From contig JBBSVE010000019.1 of NCBI GenBank assembly GCA_038233815.1, forward strand, positions 1 through 30,179: a stretch of DNA of 30,179 nt, read 5' to 3'. Below, in pieces: positions 8,259 through 15,930 of the stretch; the stretch's first letter is position 1, and each line of letters begins with the position of its first letter. The notes beneath the pieces were generated by a model. It searched no databases, was not told where the DNA came from, and saw only the letters and a list, made by a program, of their open reading frames with translations. This DNA comes from JBBSVE01 sp038233815. GTDB taxonomy: Bacteria; Pseudomonadota; Alphaproteobacteria; Rhodobacterales; Rhodobacteraceae. A program made the position numbers and the translations under genes.

Positions 8259-8759
8259 ATGGCCGATGTCACGAAGCAGGAACGCGCCGCGCTGGACCGG
8301 ATCGGGACGCTCGACGATCCGGCCCGACTGCGCGCGCTGATCGTCAACGCGAAGTCGCTGAAGTCGGAGGTGGTGGAGCGTGCGGCATTCCAGCGGCTTT
8401 GCCATGTCCAGCCCGAGGCCGATCCAGGCACGGTGGAGCATGACGTCTGGCAATCGATTCACGCGCTGGAGGAGATGCTGCGCGAGGCGCGCGGCAAGAC
8501 CGTTCGTCTGACCCGCACGCGGCAAAAGATCGGGCGGGACGGGGAGGCCAAGACCGCCTCCGACCTCACGTTGAAGCCGGATGCGTCAACGGGGTTCGAC
8601 GATCTGGTGCGGTTCCAGCTTCCCGAACTGACGTTCGAGGCGGTCGTGCTGCGCCATCCCGGCACGTTCGAGGAGGCGACGCTCGACGCCGCCCGGGCGC
8701 GGCTGGAAAAGGCCGGCATCACCGCTGACGCTCTGCCCTATCTGCATGAGGTTCCCTGA
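8259..8759 (+). CDS. Unknown protein encoded between preT and preA
   Basis: I do not recognise this 166-residue protein. It starts at an ATG 13 bases after the preT stop and ends two bases before the preA start, so it is almost certainly translated from the same mRNA. It is soluble, with no signal peptide or membrane segment. The N-terminal half is helical and charged. A basic patch (GKTVRLTRTRQKIGR, about residues 79-93) is followed by a strand-like region (FDDLVRFQLPELTFEAVVLRH) and a terminal helix. It has one cysteine (in RLCHVQ), so it is unlikely to hold an Fe-S cluster. Its position suggests a role in assembly, stability or regulation of the dehydrogenase, but that is inference from context only. 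Confidence 0.85.
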   Translation: MADVTKQERAALDRIGTLDDPARLRALIVNAKSLKSEVVERAAFQRLCHVQPEADPGTVEHDVWQSIHALEEMLREARGKTVRLTRTRQKIGRDGEAKTASDLTLKPDASTGFDDLVRFQLPELTFEAVVLRHPGTFEEATLDAARARLEKAGITADALPYLHEVP

Positions 8760-8761
8760 CC

Positions 8762-10063
8762 ATGGCCGACCTGACCACGACCTTCGCGGGCATCCGTAGC
8801 CCGAACCCGTTCTGGCTCGCCTCCGCACCCCCGACGGACAAGGAATACAACGTCCGCCGCGCGTATGAGGCGGGTTGGGGCGGGGTTGTATGGAAGACGC
8901 TGGGTGCCGAGGGGCCGCCCGTCGTCAACGTGAACGGCCCGCGTTACGGTGCAATCTGGGGCGCGGACCGGCGGCTTCTGGGGTTGAACAACATCGAGCT
9001 GATTACCGACCGCCCGCTGGAGGTGAACCTGCGCGAGATCAAGGCGGTCAAGCGCGACTGGCCCGACCGTGCGATGGTGGTGAGCCTGATGGTGCCCTGC
9101 GACGAGGAAAGCTGGAAAGCGATCCTCGCCCGTGTGGAGGAGACGGAGGCCGACGGGGTGGAGCTGAACTTCGGCTGCCCGCACGGGATGGCGGAGCGCG
9201 GCATGGGCTCCGCCGTGGGTCAGGTGCCGGAATACATCGAGATGGTAACGCGCTGGGTCAAGGCGAATTCCCGCCTGCCATGCATCGTGAAGCTGACGCC
9301 GAACATCGCCGACATCCGCAAGCCTGCCGAGGCGGCCAAGCGGGGTGGGGCGGACGCAGTCAGCCTGATCAACACGATCAACTCGATCACATCGGTCAAT
9401 CTGGCAAGCTTCAGCCCCGAGCCGATGATCGACGGCAAGGGCACGCATGGCGGTTACTGCGGCCCGGCGGTGAAACCCATCGCGCTGAACATGGTGGCGG
9501 AAATTGCGCGCAGCGAGGAAACGCGGGGGCTGCCGATCTCCGGCATCGGCGGGATCACGACATGGCGCGACGCGGCGGAGTTCATGGCGCTGGGGGCGGG
9601 CAATGTGCAGGTCTGCACAGCGGCGATGACCTACGGCTTTCGCGTGGTGGCGGAGATGGTCACGGGGCTCTCGCATTATCTCGACGGGGCGGGGATGGCG
9701 GCCACGTCGGATCTGGTCGGGCGTGCGGTGCCCAACGTGACCGACTGGCAGCACCTGAACCTCGAATATGTCACCAAGGCGCGGATCGACGCCGATCTCT
9801 GTATCAAGTGCGGGCGCTGCTATGCGGCGTGCGAGGATACCAGCCATCAGGCGATCGCGATGAAGCCGGGCCGGGTGTTCGAGGTCAAGGACGACGAATG
9901 CGTCGCCTGCAACCTCTGCGTCGACGTCTGCCCGGTGGAGGATTGCATCACGATGGTGGCGCTTGCGCAGGGCTCGCTCGATCCGCGCACCGGCAGGCGG
10001 GTGGGCGGTCACGCCGACTGGACGACGCACCCGAACAACCCCGGCGCGGTCGCGGCGGAATGA
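8762..10063 (+). CDS. preA: NAD-dependent dihydropyrimidine dehydrogenase, PreA subunit
   Basis: PreA is the catalytic FMN subunit that reduces uracil or thymine at C5-C6. The 433-residue protein has a dihydroorotate dehydrogenase-like TIM barrel (about 1-320) and a C-terminal 2x[4Fe-4S] ferredoxin domain. The active-site loop is FGCPHGMAERGMG; C139 matches the general-acid cysteine of mammalian dihydropyrimidine dehydrogenase. Conserved barrel motifs include VKLTPNIADI near 176-185, INTINSI near 204-209 and SGIGGI near 260-265. The cluster ligands are C347, C350, C353, C357 and C380, C383, C386, C390, in the motif CVACNLCVDVCP. It converges with rutR, the stops being only a few bases apart. 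Confidence 0.95.
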   Translation: MADLTTTFAGIRSPNPFWLASAPPTDKEYNVRRAYEAGWGGVVWKTLGAEGPPVVNVNGPRYGAIWGADRRLLGLNNIELITDRPLEVNLREIKAVKRDWPDRAMVVSLMVPCDEESWKAILARVEETEADGVELNFGCPHGMAERGMGSAVGQVPEYIEMVTRWVKANSRLPCIVKLTPNIADIRKPAEAAKRGGADAVSLINTINSITSVNLASFSPEPMIDGKGTHGGYCGPAVKPIALNMVAEIARSEETRGLPISGIGGITTWRDAAEFMALGAGNVQVCTAAMTYGFRVVAEMVTGLSHYLDGAGMAATSDLVGRAVPNVTDWQHLNLEYVTKARIDADLCIKCGRCYAACEDTSHQAIAMKPGRVFEVKDDECVACNLCVDVCPVEDCITMVALAQGSLDPRTGRRVGGHADWTTHPNNPGAVAAE

Positions 10064-10066
10064 CGG

Positions 10067-10699
10067 TCAGGGCGCCAGCAGTTTCCGGAACAGCGTGTCG
10101 AGAAATGAACCCGCCTCGATGAACGGATCATGGTCGGGGCCGAGCACGGCGCGGACCTGCACCTCGAAATCCGCGTAATGCTGCGTCAGCGCCCAGATCG
10201 AGAAGATCAGGTGCGACGGCGGCAGCGTGGCGATCCGCCCCTCCGCCATCCAGCGGGCCAGCACCTCCGACTTCGCCGCGACGAGCGTCGCGAGGTCGCC
10301 CCGCAGCGCGTCGCCCATGAACGGTGCGCCCTGCAGGATCTCGTTGGCAAAAAGCCGGCTTTCCCGCGGCAGGTCACGGCTCATGTCGAGCTTGCGGCGG
10401 ATGTAGGTCATGATCTCCGTCTGCGGGTCGCCGTCCTCGTCAAGCGCGCGGAGCGGGGCGAGCCAGGTGTCGAGCAGCGTCGTCAGAAGTGCGGTATGCA
10501 CCGCCTCCTTCGAGGCGAAATAATAGAGGAGGTTCGGCTTCGACAGTCCCGCCGCGACCGCGATCTGGTCCAGCGTGGCGCCCCGGAACCCCCGGGCGGA
10601 GAAGATGTCGAGTGCGGCCTCGAGGATGAGGTCGGAATTGCGCGTCTGGATTCGCGTGCGCCTGCCGGAAAGCGACCTCGGGTCGGTGCGGGAGGTCAA
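10067..10699 (-). CDS. rutR: RutR-like TetR-family pyrimidine-responsive regulator
   Basis: This 210-residue protein aligns closely with my recollection of E. coli RutR, the TetR-type regulator that binds uracil or thymine and releases its operator. Shared blocks include the helix-turn-helix region LDQIAVAAGLSKPNLLYYF (E. coli LEQIAELAGVSKTNLLYYF), LDTWLAPL, IRRKLDMSRD, SRLFANEILQGAP and the ligand-pocket stretch LIFSIWALTQHYADF. The start is a TTG (complement of 10697-10699) with a strong Shine-Dalgarno AAAGGAG seven bases upstream; no ATG serves as well. It lies among pyrimidine catabolic genes and diverges from a cupin gene. A matching operator at 11675-11690, and a weaker one at 6860-6875, suggest local control. 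Confidence 0.92.
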   Translation of the reverse strand: MTSRTDPRSLSGRRTRIQTRNSDLILEAALDIFSARGFRGATLDQIAVAAGLSKPNLLYYFASKEAVHTALLTTLLDTWLAPLRALDEDGDPQTEIMTYIRRKLDMSRDLPRESRLFANEILQGAPFMGDALRGDLATLVAAKSEVLARWMAEGRIATLPPSHLIFSIWALTQHYADFEVQVRAVLGPDHDPFIEAGSFLDTLFRKLLAP

Positions 10700-10800
10700 G
10701 GCACGCTCCTTTCAGTCCGCGACATGGCTGTTCCGGGATGCTAGCGTCGGCGGGGCGGCGGGTCAAACCCGACCCGGATGCAGCAAGAGGAGAACCTGCG

Positions 10801-11094
10801 ATGACCGACACCTGCACCAGCACCGTCCTGATCGACGACGCCGTGGTCCGCGCCACCCGGTTCGACTTTGCGCCGGGGGCGGAGACGGGCTGGCACCGGC
10901 ACGAGATGGATTACGTCATCACCGCACTCACCGATTGCCCGATGATGGTGACAGGCCCGGATGGCGAGGCGCGCCGCATCATCGTGCCCGCGGGAAGCGC
11001 CTACCGCCGCGATGCGGGCGTGGAGCATAACGTCGTGAACGACGGCGACACGGTGATGAGCTTCGTCGAGGTCGAGTTGAAGCGCGGCGAGTGA
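10801..11094 (+). CDS. Small cupin-domain protein
   Basis: This 97-residue protein is a single-domain cupin. Motif 1 is visible as FAPGAETGWHRHEMDYVI (residues about 23-40, with H32 and H34 as likely metal ligands) and motif 2 as the region around AYRRDAGVEHNVVNDGD (about 67-83, with H76). The ATG at 10801 is preceded by AGAGGAG with good spacing. It is divergent from rutR across 101 bases and convergent with the UPF0303-type gene. Small cupins may be enzymes or ligand sensors; nothing here fixes the substrate. Its place in the pyrimidine cluster suggests an accessory role. Confidence 0.88.
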   Translation: MTDTCTSTVLIDDAVVRATRFDFAPGAETGWHRHEMDYVITALTDCPMMVTGPDGEARRIIVPAGSAYRRDAGVEHNVVNDGDTVMSFVEVELKRGE

Positions 11095-11100
11095 GCGCCG

Positions 11101-11562
11101 TCAGCCCAGCACGATGCGCATGGCCTCGATCACCAGCGCATGATAGTCCGTCTGCGCCAGTCCCGACACCGTGACGGCGGCGACCACCAGTCCTGCCGAC
11201 CGGACCGGCACGCTGCCTCCGTGGGCCGCGTGATGGGCGGGGTCGAGCCCGTCGGCCTCCACGCCGCGGTCCTTGTCCTTGAGCCGGAGGCCGACGAGCA
11301 GCGAGGCCGCCTGATAGGCGAACACAACGTTCGATTTCCGCAGCGCCCAGCGGTCGTTGAGCGGCGTGGACCCCGGCAGGGCCGCGTGAAAGAACGTGCG
11401 GTCCGGGGTGCGGATGTCGATCACCACGGCGAGCGCGCGGTCCTGCGCCAGATCCAGAAGCGTCCGCCCGAGCGCCAGCGCCGTCGTCTCGCTGAAATGC
11501 GGGAATACGAGATCGGCGGCCTCGGCCTCCAGCGTGGCGATGACATCGGGCGTCTGGGACAC
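11101..11562 (-). CDS. UPF0303 / heme-degrading-domain (GlcG/HbpS-like) protein
   Basis: From the GTG at 11560-11562 (complement), preceded by GAGGAGG, this encodes 153 residues. It resembles the UPF0303 branch of the GlcG/HbpS fold: an N-terminal helix pair (TLEAEAADLVFPHF), the core strand ALAVVIDIRTPDRTFFHAALPGSTPLN (about 43-69), the helix around WALRKSNVVFAYQAASLLVG (72-91), and the C-terminal GGSVPVRS..GLVVAAVTVSGLAQTDYHALVIEAM. Related proteins bind heme, cobalamin or small carbon ligands, but UPF0303 itself is poorly understood. The two conserved blocks carry GGSVPV and GLAQTDYH. It diverges from the amidohydrolase gene across a region holding the RutR-type site, so both could respond to it. 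Confidence 0.85.
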   Translation of the reverse strand: MSQTPDVIATLEAEAADLVFPHFSETTALALGRTLLDLAQDRALAVVIDIRTPDRTFFHAALPGSTPLNDRWALRKSNVVFAYQAASLLVGLRLKDKDRGVEADGLDPAHHAAHGGSVPVRSAGLVVAAVTVSGLAQTDYHALVIEAMRIVLG

Positions 11563-11674
11563 GATCGGCCTCCTCGGGTGTGGTGTCCCAGCTAGAGCAT
11601 GTCCGCCTTGCTGCATCAACGGCGTTCGGGTGCTCAAACGGCAGGCAACGGGGGTGGGACGGGTCGGAAATAAA

Positions 11675-11690
11675 TTGACCGTCTGGTCAG
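11675..11690 (+). promoter_or_regulatory. RutR-type operator
   Basis: TTGACCGTCTGGTCAG matches the RutR consensus TTGACCANNTGGTCAA at 12 of 14 defined positions, with half-sites TTGACC and GGTCAg. It lies in the 182-base divergent region between the UPF0303-type gene and the amidohydrolase gene, 55 bases upstream of the latter's ATG. The left half could also act as a -35 box, which would let a bound repressor block RNA polymerase, though I see no convincing -10 box 17 bases on. Confidence 0.72.
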
Positions 11691-11744
11691 GGTGTGGTCG
11701 CTTCGGTGCGGAACGGACATTGGGTCCGAGTGGGGGGACAGGCG

Positions 11745-12995
11745 ATGGCACCGGGAGGCGAGAACCTGCGCATCGACGGACGGCGGCTCTGGCAGAGCCT
11801 GATGGAGATGGCCGAAATCGGTCCGGGCGTCGCGGGCGGCAACAACCGCCAGACCCTGACCGACGAAGATGCGGCGGGTCGCACGCTCTTCCAGCGATGG
11901 TGCGAGGACGCGGGGATGGAGATGGGCCTCGACGCGATGGGCACGATGTTCGCGACGCGGCCGGGGGAGGACCCGGACGCGGACCCGGTCTGTCTCGGCT
12001 CGCATCTGGACACCCAGCCGACGGGGGGGCGGTTCGACGGGGTGCTGGGGGTTCTGGGCGCGCTCGAATGCGTGCGGACGATGAACGATTCGGGGCTGCG
12101 GACCCGGCACCCGATCACCATCGTGAACTGGACCAACGAGGAGGGCACGCGCTTTGCGCCCGCGATGATGGCCTCCGGCGTTTATGCGGGGATGCACGAT
12201 CAGGACTGGGCCTACGGGCGCACCGACGCGCAGGGCAAGCGGTTCGGCGATGAGTTGCGCCGCATTGGCTGGGTCGGGGAGGAGCCAGTGGGCGCGCGTC
12301 GGATGCATGCGATGCTGGAGCTGCATATCGAGCAAGGGCCGATCCTCGAGGCGGAAGGCCGTGAGATCGGGGTGGTGACGCACGGGCAGGGGCTCTGGTG
12401 GCTCGAGGTGACGGTGACCGGCAGGGATGCTCATACCGGCTCCACACCGATGGCGATGCGGGCGAATGCGGGTCTGGGGATGGCACGGATCATCGAGGCG
12501 GTTCACGCCATTGCGATGGACCATCAGCCCCGCGCGGTGGGGGCGGTGGGGCAGGCCAATGTCTATCCGAACTCGCGCAACGTGATCCCGGGGCGGGCGG
12601 TCTTCACGGTGGATTTCCGGTCGCCTGACCTCGCGACGCTGACCGCGATGCGCGTGCGGCTGGAGACGGAGGCCGCCGGGATCGCGGAGGCGCTGGGTCT
12701 GGGCATCGCGATCGAGCCAGTCGGTCATTTCGATCCTGTGACGTTCGATCCTGGGCTGGTGGAGGTGGTGCGCGGGGCGGCGGAACGGCTGGGCCATTCG
12801 CACATGGACATCGTATCGGGAGCGGGACACGATGCCTGCTGGATCAACCGGGTGGCGCCCACGGTCATGGTGATGTGTCCCTGCGTCGGCGGTCTGTCGC
12901 ACAACGAGGCGGAGGAGATTTCCGAGGCGTGGGCGGTGGCGGGGACGGATGTGTTGCTGCATGCGGCGCTCGAGGTGGCGGAGGTGGTGGGGTGA
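11745..12995 (+). CDS. Zn-dependent amidohydrolase, probable N-carbamoyl-beta-alanine amidase (beta-ureidopropionase)
   Basis: This 416-residue protein belongs to the M20-type hydantoinase/carbamoylase family, which includes beta-ureidopropionase, allantoate amidohydrolase and L-N-carbamoylase. Metal ligands are visible: H87 in GSHLDTQP, D98 in GGRFDGVLGV, the catalytic/metal Glu pair E132-E133 in NEEGTRF, H194 in LELHIEQGP and H386 in GGLSHNEAE. The dimerisation domain has GRDAHTGSTPM and NVYPNSRNVIPG. Next to dihydropyrimidinase and PreTA, the expected reaction is N-carbamoyl-beta-alanine to beta-alanine, CO2 and ammonia. The ATG at 11745 follows a GGGGGGA Shine-Dalgarno; the frame is open further upstream to GTG codons that would overlap the operator region. 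Symbols pydC, hyuC or amaB are used for such genes; sequence alone does not decide the substrate. Confidence 0.93.
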   Translation: MAPGGENLRIDGRRLWQSLMEMAEIGPGVAGGNNRQTLTDEDAAGRTLFQRWCEDAGMEMGLDAMGTMFATRPGEDPDADPVCLGSHLDTQPTGGRFDGVLGVLGALECVRTMNDSGLRTRHPITIVNWTNEEGTRFAPAMMASGVYAGMHDQDWAYGRTDAQGKRFGDELRRIGWVGEEPVGARRMHAMLELHIEQGPILEAEGREIGVVTHGQGLWWLEVTVTGRDAHTGSTPMAMRANAGLGMARIIEAVHAIAMDHQPRAVGAVGQANVYPNSRNVIPGRAVFTVDFRSPDLATLTAMRVRLETEAAGIAEALGLGIAIEPVGHFDPVTFDPGLVEVVRGAAERLGHSHMDIVSGAGHDACWINRVAPTVMVMCPCVGGLSHNEAEEISEAWAVAGTDVLLHAALEVAEVVG

Positions 12996-13030
12996 GAGGC
13001 ATGGGACATCGCGTGCGGCCGCTTGCGGAA

Positions 13031-13098
13031 GGGGGGCTGTCTGCCCCCCACGGCGCGTGCCGCGCCTCCCCCCGAGGATATTTGGGGACACGAAAAGG
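13031..13098 (+). repeat. Two-hairpin intergenic repeat, copy 1
   Basis: Hairpin 1 is GGGGGGC / loop TGTCT / GCCCCCC (13031-13049). Hairpin 2 is GGCGCG / TGC / CGCGCC (13052-13066). A conserved tail, CCCCCGAGGATA then TTTGGGGACACGAAAAGG, ends at 13098. It fills most of the gap between the amidohydrolase and hydA genes, on their sense strand. A second copy with the same layout is at 15931-16002. Similar elements are, as I recall, frequent between genes in Rhodobacteraceae. Confidence 0.8.
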
Positions 13099-13146
13099 CA
13101 GGGCGGGTCCGGTTGAGTTTTTGCGCAGGCACGGTGGAGGGATTGC

Positions 13147-14598
13147 ATGAGCACGGTTATCAAGGGCGGCACGGTCGTCACGCACGATCTGACCTACAGG
13201 GCGGACGTTCTGGTCGAGGGCGGGCGGATCGCGCAGATCGGGGTGGATCTTGTGGGCGACGAGGTGCTGGACGCCATCGGGTGCTATGTCATGCCGGGGG
13301 GGATCGATCCGCACACGCATCTGGAGATGCCCTTCATGGGCACCTATTCCGCCGACGATTTCGAGAGCGGGACGCGGGCGGCGCTGGCGGGGGGGACCAC
13401 GATGGTGGTGGATTTCGCGTTGCCGGCTCCGGGGCAGGGGCTGCTCGATGCGCTGAAGATGTGGGACAACAAGTCGGGGCGGGCGAATTGCGACTATTCC
13501 TACCACATGGCGGTGACCTGGTGGGGGGAGCAGGTGTGGGACGAGATGGCCGCGATTGCCGAGCGGGGGATCACCTCGTTCAAGCATTTCCTCGCCTACA
13601 AGGGCGCGTTGATGGTCAATGACGATGAGCTGTTCGCCAGTTTCCAGCGGGTCCGGGAGGTCGGCGGGGTCGCGATGGTCCATGCCGAGAACGGCGACGT
13701 GGTGGCGGAACTGTCGGCGCGGCTGTTGCGTGAGGGCAATACCGGGCCGGAGGCGCATGCCTACAGCCGCCCGCCGCAGGTGGAGGGGGAAGCGACCAAC
13801 CGCGCCATCATGATCGCCGATATGGCGGGGGTGCCGCTCTATGTCGTTCACACCTCCTGCGAGGATAGTCACGAGGCGATCCGGCGCGCGCGGGCGCAGG
13901 GCAAGCGGGTCTGGGGGGAACCGCTGATCCAGCATCTGACGCTGGACGAGTCCGAGTATTTCGACAAGGACTGGGACCATGCGGCGCGGCGCGTGATGTC
14001 TCCGCCGTTTCGCGACAAACGCAATCAGGACAGCCTCTGGGCCGGGCTTTCGGGTGGGTCGCTGTCGGTGGTGGCGACGGATCACTGCGCTTTCACGACC
14101 GCGCAGAAGCGGACCGGGCTGGGCGATTTCACGAAGATCCCGAACGGGACGGGGGGACTCGAGGACCGGATGCCGATGCTCTGGACCTACGGGGTGGCGA
14201 CGGGGCGGATCACGATGAACGAGTTCGTGGCCGTGACCTCGACCAACGCGGCGAAGATCTTCGGGATGTATCCGAAGAAGGGTGCCATCGCGGTCGGGTC
14301 GGATGCGGATATCGTCGTGCTGGACCCGGACAAGGAAAAGGTGATCTCGGCCGGAACGCAGCAGTCCGCGATTGATTACAACGTGTTTGAAGGCAAGCGC
14401 GTGAAGGGGCTGGCGCGCTTCACCCTGACGCGGGGGCATGTCGCGGTGATGGACGGAGAGGTCCGAACGCGCGAGGGGCACGGCGAGTTCGTGGCGCGTG
14501 CGCCGCACGGTGCGGTCAATCGCGCGCTGTCGGAGTGGAAAGACCTCACCGCACCCCGCCCGGTGCAGCGCGGGTCCATTCCCGCGAGCGGAGTTTGA
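13147..14598 (+). CDS. hydA: Dihydropyrimidinase (D-hydantoinase)
   Basis: Dihydropyrimidinase hydrolyses 5,6-dihydrouracil or dihydrothymine to the N-carbamoyl-beta-amino acid. The 483-residue protein is a cyclic amidohydrolase with a dinuclear zinc site: H56 and H58 in GGIDPHTHLE, the carbamylated K152 in FLAYKG, H179 in MVHAENGD, H235 in VVHTSCED and D312 in VATDHCAF. The substrate-binding region with SPPFRDKRNQD is present around 285-295. Length and motifs fit dihydropyrimidinase rather than allantoinase or dihydroorotase. The ATG at 13147 is preceded by GGTGGAGGG. It is the step between PreTA and the upstream amidohydrolase, so all three enzymes of the reductive pathway are in the cluster. 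Confidence 0.96.
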   Translation: MSTVIKGGTVVTHDLTYRADVLVEGGRIAQIGVDLVGDEVLDAIGCYVMPGGIDPHTHLEMPFMGTYSADDFESGTRAALAGGTTMVVDFALPAPGQGLLDALKMWDNKSGRANCDYSYHMAVTWWGEQVWDEMAAIAERGITSFKHFLAYKGALMVNDDELFASFQRVREVGGVAMVHAENGDVVAELSARLLREGNTGPEAHAYSRPPQVEGEATNRAIMIADMAGVPLYVVHTSCEDSHEAIRRARAQGKRVWGEPLIQHLTLDESEYFDKDWDHAARRVMSPPFRDKRNQDSLWAGLSGGSLSVVATDHCAFTTAQKRTGLGDFTKIPNGTGGLEDRMPMLWTYGVATGRITMNEFVAVTSTNAAKIFGMYPKKGAIAVGSDADIVVLDPDKEKVISAGTQQSAIDYNVFEGKRVKGLARFTLTRGHVAVMDGEVRTREGHGEFVARAPHGAVNRALSEWKDLTAPRPVQRGSIPASGV

Positions 14599-14635
14599 GC
14601 ATGCGTAGGGTGCCTGGTTCGGGGGGCGGATTTGT

Positions 14636-15100
14636 ATGAAAGCCGGGCTGGGGATCTCGGGGGCGGGCGATCTGCGGTCCTATCCGCGATTCATGCTGTT
14701 CGCGTGTTTTTCGACGGTGATGAGCCTCGGGCTCTTTTCGGGGATGGCGGTCGGGATGGAGGTGATGGAGGCGGGATGGGCGGGGGCCAGCGATCTGGTG
14801 ACGGGGATCGTTCTGGTCGGGGCGGTGATGTGGGGGCCGATGCTGTTGTGCGTGCTGACGCTGGGCTACGGGCTGTGGCGGTGGATGCCGGCGGGCGCGC
14901 CGTTGGTGCGTCTGGCGGGCGTGGCTTTGATCGGTGTGACGGTTCCGGCGCTCGTTCTAATGGCGCTGGACGATCCGGATCTGACGGGTCGTGCGCTGGC
15001 TCTTGCGTTTGGGCTTGGGGGGATCGCGGTGCTGGGGGGAGCCTCGGCAGCGCCGTTGGTCTATGGCGCCGGGCGTGTGATGCCGGAGGGTCCTCCTTGA
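14636..15100 (+). CDS. Unknown four-helix membrane protein
   Basis: I do not recognise this 154-residue protein. It has four hydrophobic segments, about 19-41, 51-81, 90-111 and 119-144, with short charged loops; no enzymatic motif is visible. The ATG at 14636 is preceded by a GGGGGGCGGA purine stretch. It sits 37 bases after hydA and just before the ABC ATPase gene, in the same direction, so it is probably co-transcribed. It has neither the size nor the EAA loop of an ABC permease and is not needed by the standard NMT1/THI5-type importer. It may be a transporter accessory protein or a passenger. Confidence 0.82.
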   Translation: MKAGLGISGAGDLRSYPRFMLFACFSTVMSLGLFSGMAVGMEVMEAGWAGASDLVTGIVLVGAVMWGPMLLCVLTLGYGLWRWMPAGAPLVRLAGVALIGVTVPALVLMALDDPDLTGRALALAFGLGGIAVLGGASAAPLVYGAGRVMPEGPP

Positions 15101-15134
15101 ACCGCGGGTGCAGCGTTCGGGCGGGGTGCAGAGG

Positions 15135-15911
15135 GTGAGCGTGGTCGAGGCGCGGGGGCTGGGGCTGACCTATGCGACCGGCGACGGGCCGGTGCATGCG
15201 CTCAAGGGGATCGATCTGACCATCTCGAAGGGGGAGTTCGTCAGCTTCATCGGGCCGTCGGGCTGCGGGAAGACGACGTTCCTTCGGGCCGTGGCGGCGC
15301 TGGAGACGCCCGGCGAGGGCACGCTTGCCGTCAATGGAATGACGCCCGAGGCGGCGCGGCAGGCGCGGGCTTACGGCTATGTCTTTCAGGCGGCGGGGCT
15401 CTATCCGTGGCGGACGATTGCGGGCAACGTCCAATTGCCGCTGGAGATCATGGGCTATGCGAAGGCCGAGCGCATGCGGCGGGCGGAAGCTGCATTGGCG
15501 CTCGTCGATCTGGAGGCGTTCGGAGGGAAATATCCGTGGCAGCTGTCGGGCGGAATGCAGCAACGCGCCTCCATCGCGCGGGCGTTGTCGTTCGATGCGG
15601 ATCTGTTGCTGATGGACGAGCCGTTCGGGGCGCTCGACGAGATCGTGCGCGACCGGCTCAACGAGGAATTGCTGGAGCTCTGGGCGCGGACGGGCAAGAC
15701 CATCCTTTTCGTCACCCATTCCATCCCGGAGGCGGTCTATCTCTCCACCCGGATCGTGGTGATGAGCCCGAGACCGGGGCGGATTGCCGATGTGATCGAG
15801 AGCACGCTGCCGAAGGAGCGGCCGCTGGATATTCGCGAGGCGCCGGAGTTTCTGGCGCTGGCGCACCGGGTGCGGGACGGGCTTCGGGCGGGGCATTCCT
15901 ATGAAGGATGA
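15135..15911 (+). CDS. ABC transporter ATP-binding protein (pyrimidine-type importer)
   Basis: This is the ATPase of the importer encoded by the next three genes. Numbered from GTG 15135 it has 258 residues: Walker A GPSGCGKT at 40-47, Q-loop Q85 in YVFQAAGLYPW, signature LSGGMQQR at 137-144, Walker B LLLMDEP at 157-163, D-loop GALDE and a switch His in VTHS. It belongs to the nitrate/sulfonate/taurine/thiamine-precursor group (SsuB, TauB, ThiZ). The start is uncertain: GTG codons at 15108, 15126 and 15135 are in frame, none with an ideal Shine-Dalgarno; 15135 gives the usual N-terminus for the family. The cluster suggests uracil, thymine or a related compound as substrate. It ends 19 bases before repeat copy 2. 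Confidence 0.93.
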   Translation: MSVVEARGLGLTYATGDGPVHALKGIDLTISKGEFVSFIGPSGCGKTTFLRAVAALETPGEGTLAVNGMTPEAARQARAYGYVFQAAGLYPWRTIAGNVQLPLEIMGYAKAERMRRAEAALALVDLEAFGGKYPWQLSGGMQQRASIARALSFDADLLLMDEPFGALDEIVRDRLNEELLELWARTGKTILFVTHSIPEAVYLSTRIVVMSPRPGRIADVIESTLPKERPLDIREAPEFLALAHRVRDGLRAGHSYEG

Positions 15912-15930
15912 ATGCGGGTCCGGCGGCGGC

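Noticed and set aside
10700..10800. RutR operator between rutR and the cupin gene
   Set aside because: Only a single TTGACC half-site at the start codon is visible; no partner half-site at the right spacing.
12865..14508. 547-codon minus-strand frame opposite hydA
   Set aside because: It is a shadow of the high-GC dihydropyrimidinase gene; the product is Arg/His/Pro-rich without domains.
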